Shown here: in pieces, positions 9,376 through 18,032 of the stretch
How positions within the stretch are numbered: the stretch's first letter is position 1
Layout: every line of letters starts with the position of its first letter
Assembly: GCA_003116975.1 (NCBI GenBank)
Contig: BGKB01000103.1
Coordinates: 186,001 to 250,000, forward strand
Length of the DNA: 64,000 nucleotides
Direction: 5' to 3'
Source of the DNA: Aurantiochytrium sp. KH105
Taxonomy: Eukaryota > Sar > Bigyra > Thraustochytrida > Thraustochytriidae
Program-made: the position numbers and the translations under genes
Notes under the pieces: generated by a model
Databases searched by the model: none
Told to the model about the DNA's origin: nothing
What the model saw: the letters and a program-made list of their open reading frames with translations, nothing else

Positions 9376-9740
9376 GGTTGATTTGATTTGGCAAATGAAA
9401 CGAAATGATTTTTGGATTTTGCTTGATTTTCGTGGGAATTGCCTTGTCGATTTTTGAACGGTGGATTTTTTGAAAAGCCCAGCAAGCGGCACGGGAAGCG
9501 CCGTTCGGACGCAGGGCCCAGAGCCAGAAGCGACCGTCCGCACGGCGACCCTCTCGAGCCAGCGAGCCTGCGAGCGCGCCACGCTCGCTCCAAGCGGTCT
9601 CCGCGCACCCCGCCAGCCCGCCGCCGCCTCCGGCGCCGGCCGGCGCCGTCGGTGTCCGTCGCCGCGGCTGAGGCGCAGGCAAGTGGCGCACGGTTGTCGG
9701 AGCCGGCCCTTGTAGGCCGACGCGACGCGGACGAAGGACC
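9376..9740. other. Divergent intergenic region, glycosyltransferase / TauE
   Basis: About 365 bases between diverging starts. The side next to the glycosyltransferase is rich in TTTGATTT repeats (9357-9435) and contrasts with a strongly GC-rich half next to the transporter. No gene is supported. Confidence 0.5.
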
Positions 9741-11177
9741 ATGAGCGCCATGGAGGACCTTGACCTGGACAAGCTGGACATGCCGGCGTGGCGTGCGATT
9801 GTCAGCTTTGTCGTCATCTTTCTGTGCGGCACGCTTGCCGGCGCCAGCGGTGTCGGCGGAGGCGCCATTTACGTGCCACTCTACATCACGCTCTTTGGCC
9901 TCGTCTACGAGGCCATTCCCTTGTCCAAGGCTGCCGTCTGCGGAGCAGCGCTGGCGTTCTTTGTCTTTAACGTGGCAACACCCGTACCGCGGACGACCAA
10001 GCACGCCAACCGCTTCGCTTACGATGTGGTGATGGTCATGGAGCCCGCAACGCTACTTGGCACGGTCTTTGGTGTCCTGGCCTCGCGCATGTGCCCGTAC
10101 TGGCTCATCACCGCCGCCATGGCCTCGCTGCTCGCAGTGGCCGCCTTCAAGACCTTCAAAAAGGGCCGCAAGCTCTACGACAAGGAAAATGAGGCAAATG
10201 CAAAGGGCCTCGCCATGGAAACAGCGGCCCAGATGGCGCCCTTTGGCTCAGGCGAGGATCGAGGTCCGCTCATCGACCCGACCCCTGCCGAGGCCTCCAG
10301 GTCCGCCGCTCTCGAGCACCAGCCTGGCCGCATCGACCGCGAACGTCGGGACTCATATGGCGTTCACACACTCACGTCCTCGGAGCTGGCATGGGAGACT
10401 GACTACGAGTATGCCATGTCACGCATCGGGTTCACCAGCGACTGGATGGGCTGGCGTTGCCTTGAGACGGTCGGTATTTGCTACATTGTTGTCCTCTTGG
10501 CTGCAATGTTTTCCGATGATGAAATCATGCCCGAGTACACACGCGTCGACTGCGGGACGCTGGGTTACTGGCTCATTATTCTTGTCACTTCACTTGTGTG
10601 CGCCGCTGTTACAACCTGGAACGTCAAGTGGCTTGCCCGCAATGTAGAGTCCATGCGATACCAATGCGCCGTTTCCTGGGACGAAAGCACAGGCGCAAGA
10701 TACGCTCTGCTTTGTCTGGTTGCAGGCTTTGCGAGTGCGCTCTGCGGCATTGGTGGCTCAACCATCAAGGGCCCAATCCTTCTCGAAATGGGCCTGCATC
10801 CAACTCTGTCCAAGGCCACGTCGCAGGTCATGCTCCTCTCCACGGTGAGCTCCTCGGCCTTTCAGTTCTTCATTTCTGGCGAGCTTCCGCCCTACTTTGG
10901 TCTGGCCTTTTTCGGACTTGGCGCACTTTCGGGATTCACCGGTAAATTCCTCGTTGATTGGTACGTGGAGCGAGATGGTCGCCAGAGCACCATCGTGTAC
11001 CTTCTCGCCTGGTACATTGTCATCGCCGCGGTCATTATGACTTCCATTGGTGTCATCATCGTCCTTGGTCAGGTCACGCCTGAGGTGAATTGGGATCAGC
11101 TCGGCTTTCGGGGTGTCTGCGACCCGCTCCCGAATGACATGACGGCGCTGCGCTGGCTCACAACTTTTTCGTTTTGA
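9741..11177 (+). CDS. TauE/SafE (sulfite exporter-like) membrane transporter
   Basis: 478 residues with the two-fold TauE/SafE organisation. The first half has a helix ending in GTLAGASGVGGGAIYVPLY (about 30-48). The second half repeats the pattern as FASALCGIGGSTIKGPILLEMG, followed by HPTLSKATSQVMLLSTV. Glycine-rich re-entrant helices with a following proline are the family hallmark. A hydrophilic loop of roughly 100 residues (about 145-240) separates the halves. Bacterial members export sulfite, sulfoacetate or related organosulfur anions; eukaryotic substrates are mostly unassigned, so the anion is unknown here. There are 8-10 predicted helices. A second ATG at residue 4 is equally possible as the start. 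The stop is 238 bases from the convergent stop of the next gene. Confidence 0.82.
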   Translation: MSAMEDLDLDKLDMPAWRAIVSFVVIFLCGTLAGASGVGGGAIYVPLYITLFGLVYEAIPLSKAAVCGAALAFFVFNVATPVPRTTKHANRFAYDVVMVMEPATLLGTVFGVLASRMCPYWLITAAMASLLAVAAFKTFKKGRKLYDKENEANAKGLAMETAAQMAPFGSGEDRGPLIDPTPAEASRSAALEHQPGRIDRERRDSYGVHTLTSSELAWETDYEYAMSRIGFTSDWMGWRCLETVGICYIVVLLAAMFSDDEIMPEYTRVDCGTLGYWLIILVTSLVCAAVTTWNVKWLARNVESMRYQCAVSWDESTGARYALLCLVAGFASALCGIGGSTIKGPILLEMGLHPTLSKATSQVMLLSTVSSSAFQFFISGELPPYFGLAFFGLGALSGFTGKFLVDWYVERDGRQSTIVYLLAWYIVIAAVIMTSIGVIIVLGQVTPEVNWDQLGFRGVCDPLPNDMTALRWLTTFSF

Positions 11178-11415
11178 GCGCAAAGCCCGCCCGGCCTGCT
11201 GAATTGGAGCGCTGTTCCTAAGCGTCACTGATCCACAAAGCGTCACTGCTTCACAGAGCGCAACTGCTTCGAAGCCGAACAAGTAGTAGATATTTTCATT
11301 CATGATTTATTCCAGGGTTTTTGCTTCTCTCGCCCTTGACCCAAGATTCTTGCAATGAGGTTTTGCGTTTTACGATTCTCCTTTTCTGAAAAGGGGGGAA
11401 TGTGTGCGTGTGTCA

Positions 11416-14400
11416 TCACTCTACGAGGGAATCAGAATCATTATTTTCCGTGGAGAGCGATTGAAGAAGCACAGCAACCATGGGTGATGCATTCTTGCGG
11501 CGTGCAATCTGTAAAGGAGATTCATATTGTAAATGAGTCCGTCTACCTTTGACGGCCTCGCGGAGCTTGGGCTCTGCCTCAGCGCCATACTCGAGAAGTA
11601 GAGACGCACACTCAACATGGTCATTCACGACAGCCCAATGCAGGGCAGTGCGGCTCCACCGATCCAAACAACGCACGATTTTGAGCCGCGACTGAATTGA
11701 ATCCCCGCCCTCCCCGACATCTTCGCTCAAAACATCAAGTGCCAAAGCCAGAGAATCACGATTGCCACCACGCGCAGCTGCATGCAGGAGCGTTTGCTTG
11801 CGTCCATCACGTACCATGCTTGGCTTCTTGACCCCGCGCGCACGTAAAGCCTCAAGTAAGAGGCGAAATGATTCGGTACCCCCAGGCCCTGGCGCGCTCG
11901 CTGCAATGTGCGCAGCCTGGACCTTGTCATTCGTCGTGGCAAAAATATTAGCGCCAGCTTCCAAGAGAACGCGTACGACCTTTGCATGCCCGGCTGCTGC
12001 CGCGACGTGCAAAGGAGATTTACCGCGCCGCTCTCGCGAGACCCCCGCGTCAGGGTCCAAACCTCCAAATTCTGGATCTACGAGGATGCGCACAGCGTCA
12101 TCCAAACCATCTGTAACAGCTACAAACAAGGCGTGTTGCGCCGCATCCTCGATCGGGCGAGAAGCATTGCGGTCACACTCTTCATTCACATCGACCTCTG
12201 CACCGGTCAAAAGTGGCGCAGCTTCGGAGCTCTGCGCAAGTATGCTCGCATACGCGCGAAGACACGGTGCTGTGAGAAGATTGGCCACGGAAAACGCACC
12301 AGTAAGTTCGCCAAAAGACTCTTCCGTCGTCCGAATCTGCGCGTCCTTGCCGCCTACAAGGGACACGAGTTCATGCGTGACGCGTTGCGCCTCGAGGGAA
12401 TCACCGCCAATGCTTGCAAAGGAATCCCATGGCCCAATCACGGCCGGATTTACTCCTAATCGCTTGCTCCAGATACTAGCAATTAGCGCTTCCAGGGACG
12501 TGAGCGCGGTGGCGCTCTCTGTGCGACTTGCATCTGCAAGACTCGCGTCGGAAAGCTCTGCGACACGTTGCGAGGCCAAAATACCTCGCGCCGGGACCGA
12601 CAAACTGCGAATGCGCTGCATATCACGCTTACCGTTGGGGCTTTGGAAATGATCAAATGATTTGATGGCAGCCACGCGCCCAGGAATCATGATTGCCGGG
12701 ACATGGCGACGCAGAAAGACACGTACAGCCTCTTCTACACACCGCGGGAGCGCCCCAACTTGATTGACGTCCCATTTTTGTATTCCCTTGCGGCTCGCAG
12801 CCGAGGCTGACAGTGCAATCCATAAGACAAGTTGATCCAGTTTCGCATGCTTGACAAGGGCAAAGTCCTCCAAGAACCCGCCTTTGGCTCGCAAGCGATC
12901 CACGTGTGCTTCAATCTCCCCAATTTCAATGCGGACCCCTCGCAGCTTTATCTGATGGTCCTGCCGGCCCAAAAGACGTATGACGGGGCCGACAAAGTCT
13001 CCACATGAGCACGGTAGAGGCACCGCCGCGCGATGTTCCTCGATATCCGGTGGACGAGGTATCCACTCAAGTCGGCCCATGTCCCCGGTGCGAAAGCACC
13101 GAAGACCAGCAGCATTTGCATCGGTGAAGAATCGCTCGGCCGTCAAGCAATCTTGATGCAGGTATCCTCGAGCAACCTGCTTGCCGCCAAGAACAATTTC
13201 CTGCACTCTATTGTCTAACGATTGCTCATGCTCGCAGCGAGGGCGCGGGCAAGGGCGTTTGGATGCATGTTGAGGCGTGGACGTAGGCGCAGACGCAGGT
13301 GCGGTTCGAGGGAAGATCCACTCAATCGACTTTGTTTCATTCGTCAAAGGTGTTGGAGCTACACCACTTTCATCCTTGCTGGAGGCTGCCTGTTCGGAGG
13401 CCAAAGCCATCAATCCAACGTGAATGCCTTCGAGAGCAGCTGCAATGACCTGCTCGCCGCCTCGACCAGGCCCCATTGCGCCAACATCAGTGAGACACTG
13501 ATACACGGTGGCCTCAGTGACACCGTAAATGTTCACGAGACGACATCGCGCGGGCCACGTGGTTCGCGCAGCCTGTGCGATTGATTCTGGCATGGGTTCG
13601 CCACCTAGGCTCACTTCGCGCATGGTGGGTACAAAATCGGGCAGCGCTTCCTCATTTCCGCGGAGGCGAAAGAGCGTCGGCGTCATACAAACGTGAGTGG
13701 CTCGAGATTTCTGCAGACAAATGGCAAGTTGGCCACCTGTAATGTGCGCTGCGCGAGCGACGCAGACCGCAGCTCCCGAGCAGAGCGCTGTAAGAGCTTC
13801 TCCCAAGCTCGGGTCAAAGGTCAGCGACGAGGCAATAAAAACCCGGGCTCCTGTCCCGATCCCATCTCCATCTCCATCTCCATCCCCACCCCTATCCCCG
13901 GTCCTTTCACCAGATATCTCGCTAAGCTTCGCGCGACTCTGCGAATATGCCAATAAACTTTCGTGCGTCACTACGACACCCTTTGGGCGACCTGTAGACC
14001 CGCTTGTGAAGAAAATGTGGGAAATGTCACTCGGCTGAGGATTCGGGAAGCTCCCGGCGCTAGTCATAGTGATCAAAGATTCCAGGGAAGGGAGCAGAAA
14101 CAGCATAGCTTTGACTCCCTCTGAAGGGGAGTTCAAGACTGTCCGCGCGTTAGAATCGCATGCGCCATGCACGAGAAGCTGCGCGTTGGCATCTTCGAGA
14201 ACTGCCCCGCATCGCGGATCCGCCAAGTCCACCGGGCAATATATCATGCCAGCAAGGAGCACCGCAAGCTGGACAACAACGAGCTCTGCATCTTCAACCG
14301 CGCCGACAGCAACTACGCGTTGTTCTTCTCCTCGCTCCGCAAGCCTGTCGCGCAAAAGCCCCGCGAGCGCACGCGCCGCCGTCCAGAGGTCTTCGTATGA

Positions 14401-14559
14401 GATCTCGCGAGCAATGCCGCCCGGCGCGACGCTGTACACCGCAACGGCGGTCGGTCGCAGCCGCGACTGCGTGGCGACGGCCTCCACGACCGTGCGCATA
14501 GCCATGTGGACCTCCGCTTGCTCTCGCCGAGACGATCTTGCGAGCGAGTTCTTGGCCAA
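11416..14559 (-). CDS. NRPS-like protein: adenylation domain, carrier domain, ankyrin repeats
   Basis: 1047 residues. An adenylation domain shows the core motifs in order: FTSGSTGRPKG (184-194), YGVTEATVYQ (345-354), FRTGDMGRLEW (489-499), GRQDHQIKLRGVRIEIGEIE (531-550) and PNGKRD with the catalytic lysine at 644. A phosphopantetheine carrier follows, with GGDSLEA and Ser721. The C-terminal 240 residues are ankyrin repeats (for example KSPLHVAAAAGHAKVVRVLL at about 848 and RTALHWAVVNDHVECASLLL at about 970). I see no condensation, thioesterase or reductase domain. The A-T core should activate a carboxylic or amino acid and load it on the carrier arm. The ankyrin tail may recruit a partner that uses it. 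A DG microsatellite (residues 225-234) and a disordered insert (about 365-450) interrupt the A domain. It diverges from the NDC1 candidate. Confidence 0.87.
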   Translation of the reverse strand: MAKNSLARSSRREQAEVHMAMRTVVEAVATQSRLRPTAVAVYSVAPGGIAREISYEDLWTAARALAGLLRDRLAERGEEQRVVAVGAVEDAELVVVQLAVLLAGMIYCPVDLADPRCGAVLEDANAQLLVHGACDSNARTVLNSPSEGVKAMLFLLPSLESLITMTSAGSFPNPQPSDISHIFFTSGSTGRPKGVVVTHESLLAYSQSRAKLSEISGERTGDRGGDGDGDGDGIGTGARVFIASSLTFDPSLGEALTALCSGAAVCVARAAHITGGQLAICLQKSRATHVCMTPTLFRLRGNEEALPDFVPTMREVSLGGEPMPESIAQAARTTWPARCRLVNIYGVTEATVYQCLTDVGAMGPGRGGEQVIAAALEGIHVGLMALASEQAASSKDESGVAPTPLTNETKSIEWIFPRTAPASAPTSTPQHASKRPCPRPRCEHEQSLDNRVQEIVLGGKQVARGYLHQDCLTAERFFTDANAAGLRCFRTGDMGRLEWIPRPPDIEEHRAAVPLPCSCGDFVGPVIRLLGRQDHQIKLRGVRIEIGEIEAHVDRLRAKGGFLEDFALVKHAKLDQLVLWIALSASAASRKGIQKWDVNQVGALPRCVEEAVRVFLRRHVPAIMIPGRVAAIKSFDHFQSPNGKRDMQRIRSLSVPARGILASQRVAELSDASLADASRTESATALTSLEALIASIWSKRLGVNPAVIGPWDSFASIGGDSLEAQRVTHELVSLVGGKDAQIRTTEESFGELTGAFSVANLLTAPCLRAYASILAQSSEAAPLLTGAEVDVNEECDRNASRPIEDAAQHALFVAVTDGLDDAVRILVDPEFGGLDPDAGVSRERRGKSPLHVAAAAGHAKVVRVLLEAGANIFATTNDKVQAAHIAASAPGPGGTESFRLLLEALRARGVKKPSMVRDGRKQTLLHAAARGGNRDSLALALDVLSEDVGEGGDSIQSRLKIVRCLDRWSRTALHWAVVNDHVECASLLLEYGAEAEPKLREAVKGRRTHLQYESPLQIARRKNASPMVAVLLQSLSTENNDSDSLVE

Positions 14560-14875
14560 AAAGAGTCACGCCTCGCCGCCGCAGATTTGGCGGAGACCCC
14601 CAAATTGCATGCCAAGCGCGGATTGAGGGCCTGCGTGGAAAACCGCCCATTTCAAGCTGCGTGGAGGAGGCCGACTTGTATCCAAATGAACAACCACTCG
14701 ATCCGCCCAGCCATCCGTCGCGCCCCGGGCTCGCGCAGGGCGCGAGTGCTGCGTGGACCCGGCCAGTGTCGACTGCGGCCCCTGCGGCCGCGGGTCCCGC
14801 GTCGATCCTGCGCGGCGCGGCTGTTTCTGCGCGCCGAGGCGGTCTCAAAGGAAAAGAAAGCCTGCAAGCCCAGAG
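14560..14875. other. Divergent intergenic region, NRPS-like / NDC1
   Basis: About 316 bases between two starts. The NDC1 frame is open upstream to an ATG at 14753. That extension (rich in R, C and G) looks like untranslated sequence. No other gene is seen. Confidence 0.45.
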
Positions 14876-17056
14876 ATGACGACGCCCGAGGCAGCGCGAC
14901 GGTTGGACGCCACCGCCCGAGGCGGATGGCGTGAGCTCTTGCTCTTTCAGTTCATGGCGCTGGGCGTGTGGCTTGTGCCAGTTGTGTTTTGGATGCTGCT
15001 GGGCGCTGCTGCGCTCCTTTCGGGCCAATGGAAGATTTGGGTCACCAAGGGAGCGGTATTTGCAAGGCTTTTGGCGCACGCCTCGAGCCTGGCCCTCGTT
15101 CTTCTGTTGACTGTTGGCGTGAGGCATCGATTCTCAACCGTGCGCCGCGAGATTTTTTCACGGGTCGTGAACATCTTGCGCGGTCTCGTGCAGCCCCTCG
15201 TCGTACATGTGCTTCATGGTGCTGTCGGCTACCTGAGCGCAAGTCTCTTGCTGGCTCTTGAGAGCGTTGCCGCACGCAAGGCACTTTCACGGTCTGCGGG
15301 CGACCAGGTTCTCGTCTGGGAGGCAAGCTATTTATCCCTCTGCGGCGTGAGCAGTGGCATTGTATTTTCCATGATTTTCTTCATTGGTGACCGGGCGCGC
15401 ATTGTGTTTCCACGCAACGAGCAAAAGCGGCACGTGCGTCTGCGCAAGGCCCTTTCAATAGTGCTTGTGCGCTCGCTCACCCTCGCCATGATGGCGAGTA
15501 CGGCTGCAACGGTGCTAGGCCATATCCTGTACGGGAAATCGCCTGCGGACATGGCTTGGGCCGTGCTGGCGCGGGGTGTGCTGGTTGCCTGGTTCGTCGC
15601 AGCTTGTCTCGATGCTTCTGCAGAGCTTTACTCGGTGTTTATGACTGAGAACAAACGTATCGGCATGTGCACGCGCTTCCCTGTGGGTATGCGCGAAGAG
15701 TCCGTACTGCTTGCCCAGTGCACGACGCTGTGCGACCCAGGGTCGCTCGAGGAAGCATTGCTCTGCTTTCCGCTTAGCATTGCAAGTTCGCGCAGCTCAA
15801 TGCTTTCCTTTCGCAGTGCGAACAAGGAGATGGGAGGCTTGCTCGAGTTCGCAAAGGCATACGAAATGACTGCACAACAAAAGCAGCAGCAGCAAGAGCG
15901 ACAGCCGCAAAGCGCGGCTCGAGCGGCTGCTGTGGTGGACGCGCGCGCTGCTCTTCGGCAGTGGTGGGTGGACACATGCGAGACGGTCTCGCTCGCATCG
16001 CAAACTGCCGAGGAGTGGGAACAGCTTGTGACCTTGCGCAGACGGCGGCTCAATACAGTGCTCCAGGCCATTTACACGTCGGACGCAGCACAGCTCGGGT
16101 TTCCCTTTTGGCACCGCGAGCGTCTTAACCCGGCGCAGGAGGTTGTCCGCGCGCGTGCATTCTTTGATCTGGCAAGTCTTTCTGAGTTTGATGAGGATCG
16201 CCGCAGAGATATCTACGAAGACGCAGAGACTTGCATTCGCGTCATGGAGAGCTGCATGGCTGTGGTTGATGCGCTCACCCTCACGCTCACGGTGGCTTCG
16301 CGGTATTCTGCGCTTGAACCTACGTTGCCCACTTCAAAGGGCGGGCAGCCCCTACGAGATGTCTTTGTCCTCGGCCCTGCGCCCTCTGAAACCAATGGAC
16401 TCGACCCTAAGATCAAGCGCGATCTCGCATGGAAGGCTGAGCTTGCAGCGCGTCGTCTTCGGCGTCAGCCATGGCTCTCGCTCGACTGGTGGCTTTTCAC
16501 AGTACAGTCTCAATTCAAGGCCCACGACCCTATTGCTGCCCAGTTTGCTTTTGACCAAGAGACCTCAGATCGTCCCGAAGCTACAACAGCTTCATCTCGC
16601 GCCGACACTAGCAAAAGCGGCGTTGGAGCGCGGTCATCATGGGAACAACAGTGGGAGCGCCGGCGCGCCCAGCGGTCGCAACGGTGGTTGCACGCGATCA
16701 AATCGCAATTCTGCCGGACCCCAAAGCAGCAGACGGATGCCCTGCTTGGCGATGATCAGGTTGTTCGAGCGGCCGTGGTGGCGCTTGGGAACCTGGCATT
16801 GCATTCACGCTCTGAAGATCAGTTTGGACATGTGGCCCGGCTTGTCCCGGCAACTCTCGAGTCACTCCAAGGTTGTCTCAAGGTTTTGGATCTCTACAGT
16901 GCGAGCCCAGCCTTCTTGGGCGAGGCTTTTGCTGCTTCGGGCATGCAAGACAACAAGTTGACGCGCGCGCAGGTCGTTGAGCTACGTTTCGCTGTTGAAC
17001 GAAGCGTCTTTGCAATTCGAAAGACTTTTCATGAATGGCTGCCTGCAAACACATGA
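14876..17056 (+). CDS. NDC1: Candidate nuclear pore membrane nucleoporin NDC1
   Basis: 726 residues from the ATG at 14876. The N-terminal 260 residues contain six strongly hydrophobic helices (first at about 22-48, last near 225-255). They are followed by a soluble C-terminal half, the topology of Ndc1. Near the C-terminus the segment AAVVALGNLALHSRSEDQFG, followed by HVARLVPATLESL, matches my recollection of the conserved Ndc1 motif in which an a-L-x-x-L...S-x-x-eD-x-yG-x-V string precedes a leucine-rich helix. Family members anchor the pore complex in the nuclear envelope and serve spindle pole bodies in fungi. A QQQQER tract lies near residue 340. An ATG at 14753 in frame is less likely. 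The assignment rests on topology plus one motif, so a different six-helix membrane protein cannot be excluded. Confidence 0.6.
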   Translation: MTTPEAARRLDATARGGWRELLLFQFMALGVWLVPVVFWMLLGAAALLSGQWKIWVTKGAVFARLLAHASSLALVLLLTVGVRHRFSTVRREIFSRVVNILRGLVQPLVVHVLHGAVGYLSASLLLALESVAARKALSRSAGDQVLVWEASYLSLCGVSSGIVFSMIFFIGDRARIVFPRNEQKRHVRLRKALSIVLVRSLTLAMMASTAATVLGHILYGKSPADMAWAVLARGVLVAWFVAACLDASAELYSVFMTENKRIGMCTRFPVGMREESVLLAQCTTLCDPGSLEEALLCFPLSIASSRSSMLSFRSANKEMGGLLEFAKAYEMTAQQKQQQQERQPQSAARAAAVVDARAALRQWWVDTCETVSLASQTAEEWEQLVTLRRRRLNTVLQAIYTSDAAQLGFPFWHRERLNPAQEVVRARAFFDLASLSEFDEDRRRDIYEDAETCIRVMESCMAVVDALTLTLTVASRYSALEPTLPTSKGGQPLRDVFVLGPAPSETNGLDPKIKRDLAWKAELAARRLRRQPWLSLDWWLFTVQSQFKAHDPIAAQFAFDQETSDRPEATTASSRADTSKSGVGARSSWEQQWERRRAQRSQRWLHAIKSQFCRTPKQQTDALLGDDQVVRAAVVALGNLALHSRSEDQFGHVARLVPATLESLQGCLKVLDLYSASPAFLGEAFAASGMQDNKLTRAQVVELRFAVERSVFAIRKTFHEWLPANT

Positions 17057-17230
17057 GAGAGAGAGACCTCATGGCTGGCTGAATTTTGAGTACGTTTCTG
17101 CAAACAGACAGAGAGGAAACCCTGGTGTATGCGAGTGAGTAGAGAGTTGTGTTGAAAGCAAGAAAGAGAGAGAGAGAGAGAGAGAGAGGAGATGGTTGCA
17201 GATTCAGGGTATGCGCGCCATAACGCATGA

Positions 17231-17360
17231 TATAGCAGGCTTATCACAGCTTTTTCCCACCGGTGATTGTGCCTTCCTAAGTCGTGCAATAATGCAACGA
17301 ACGAGACGTTTGAGCGGATGCGGATGCACCACGTGCCGACTCCGTATAGGTTTTCTCGGA
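17231..17360. repeat. Conserved 130-bp block, copy 1
   Basis: The stretch beginning TATAGCAGGCTTATCACAGC matches the second copy 531 bases downstream with about two differences in 130 positions. The 40 bases on its left side differ at roughly seven positions between copies. A preceding GA tract is shared, and the similarity extends weakly to about 17190 and 17390. The strand of any transcript is unknown. Confidence 0.8.
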
Positions 17361-17761
17361 CATATTATTGTAGTTACGAAAATGAGGAGGAGGATGGTCG
17401 AAGGTGAGGGGGAGAAAGATGGGGCTCCAAAAGAGAGAGAGAGATGGGTTAGAAACGAACATGTATCACTTGCAGAATTCGCTTGGGGGAAAGGTTGGCC
17501 GCAAACTAACAATTCTTGGCCCATACAGTCATTCACAGTCAGGCCTGATATCAAGCGATCTTTCAATGGCATCAATCATTACCTTCATGCGACAAGAGTG
17601 AATTGACTTTTTACAAACTTTTTCTGCAAAAGCCGTTCTCCAAAGGTCTTATTCATTGGTACGTTGAAAGGCAGCGCGCAAGAGCGTTTTTGTGTGCGAG
17701 AGAGAGAGAAAAAGAGAAAGAGATGGTCACAGATTCAGAGTCTGCGCACCATGACGCACGA

Positions 17762-17891
17762 TATAGCAGGCTTATCACAGCTTTTTCCCACCGGTGATTG
17801 TGCCTTCCTAAGTCGTGCAACAATGCAACGAACGAGACGTTTGAGCGGATGCGGATGCACCACGTGCCGACTCCGTATAGGTTTTCTCTGA
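17762..17891. repeat. Conserved 130-bp block, copy 2
   Basis: Second copy, at an exact offset of 531 bases without visible indels in the core. It differs from copy 1 by T/C in the middle (GCAATAATGC versus GCAACAATGC) and G/T at the right end (TTTTCTCGGA versus TTTTCTCTGA). No snRNA, SRP or RNase P signature was recognised on either strand. Confidence 0.8.
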
Positions 17892-18032
17892 CAAACTATT
17901 GTATTTACAAAAAGTATAGAGGCGGATGGATGAGGGGAGAAAGGGGGATAGATGGCCCCTCGCATAGAAATAGGCAGAGACGGACGGTTGGACGTCACGT
18001 GCACTATTCGCGCTCAAGAGTTCGGCATCAAA

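Larger units (their letters stand above)
17057..18032. other. Convergent non-coding region with a duplicated block
   Basis: Nearly 1 kb between the stops of the NDC1 and kelch genes. It carries two GA-rich microsatellites (17165-17190 and 17700-17722), each directly followed by a copy of a conserved block of about 130 bp (listed separately). Open frames across it are short and simply follow the repeat. No protein gene is supported. Confidence 0.6.

Noticed and set aside
17057-18032. Spliceosomal or SRP RNA in the duplicated block
   Set aside because: I compared it from memory with U1, U2, U4, U5, U6, SRP and RNase P cores on both strands and saw no match.
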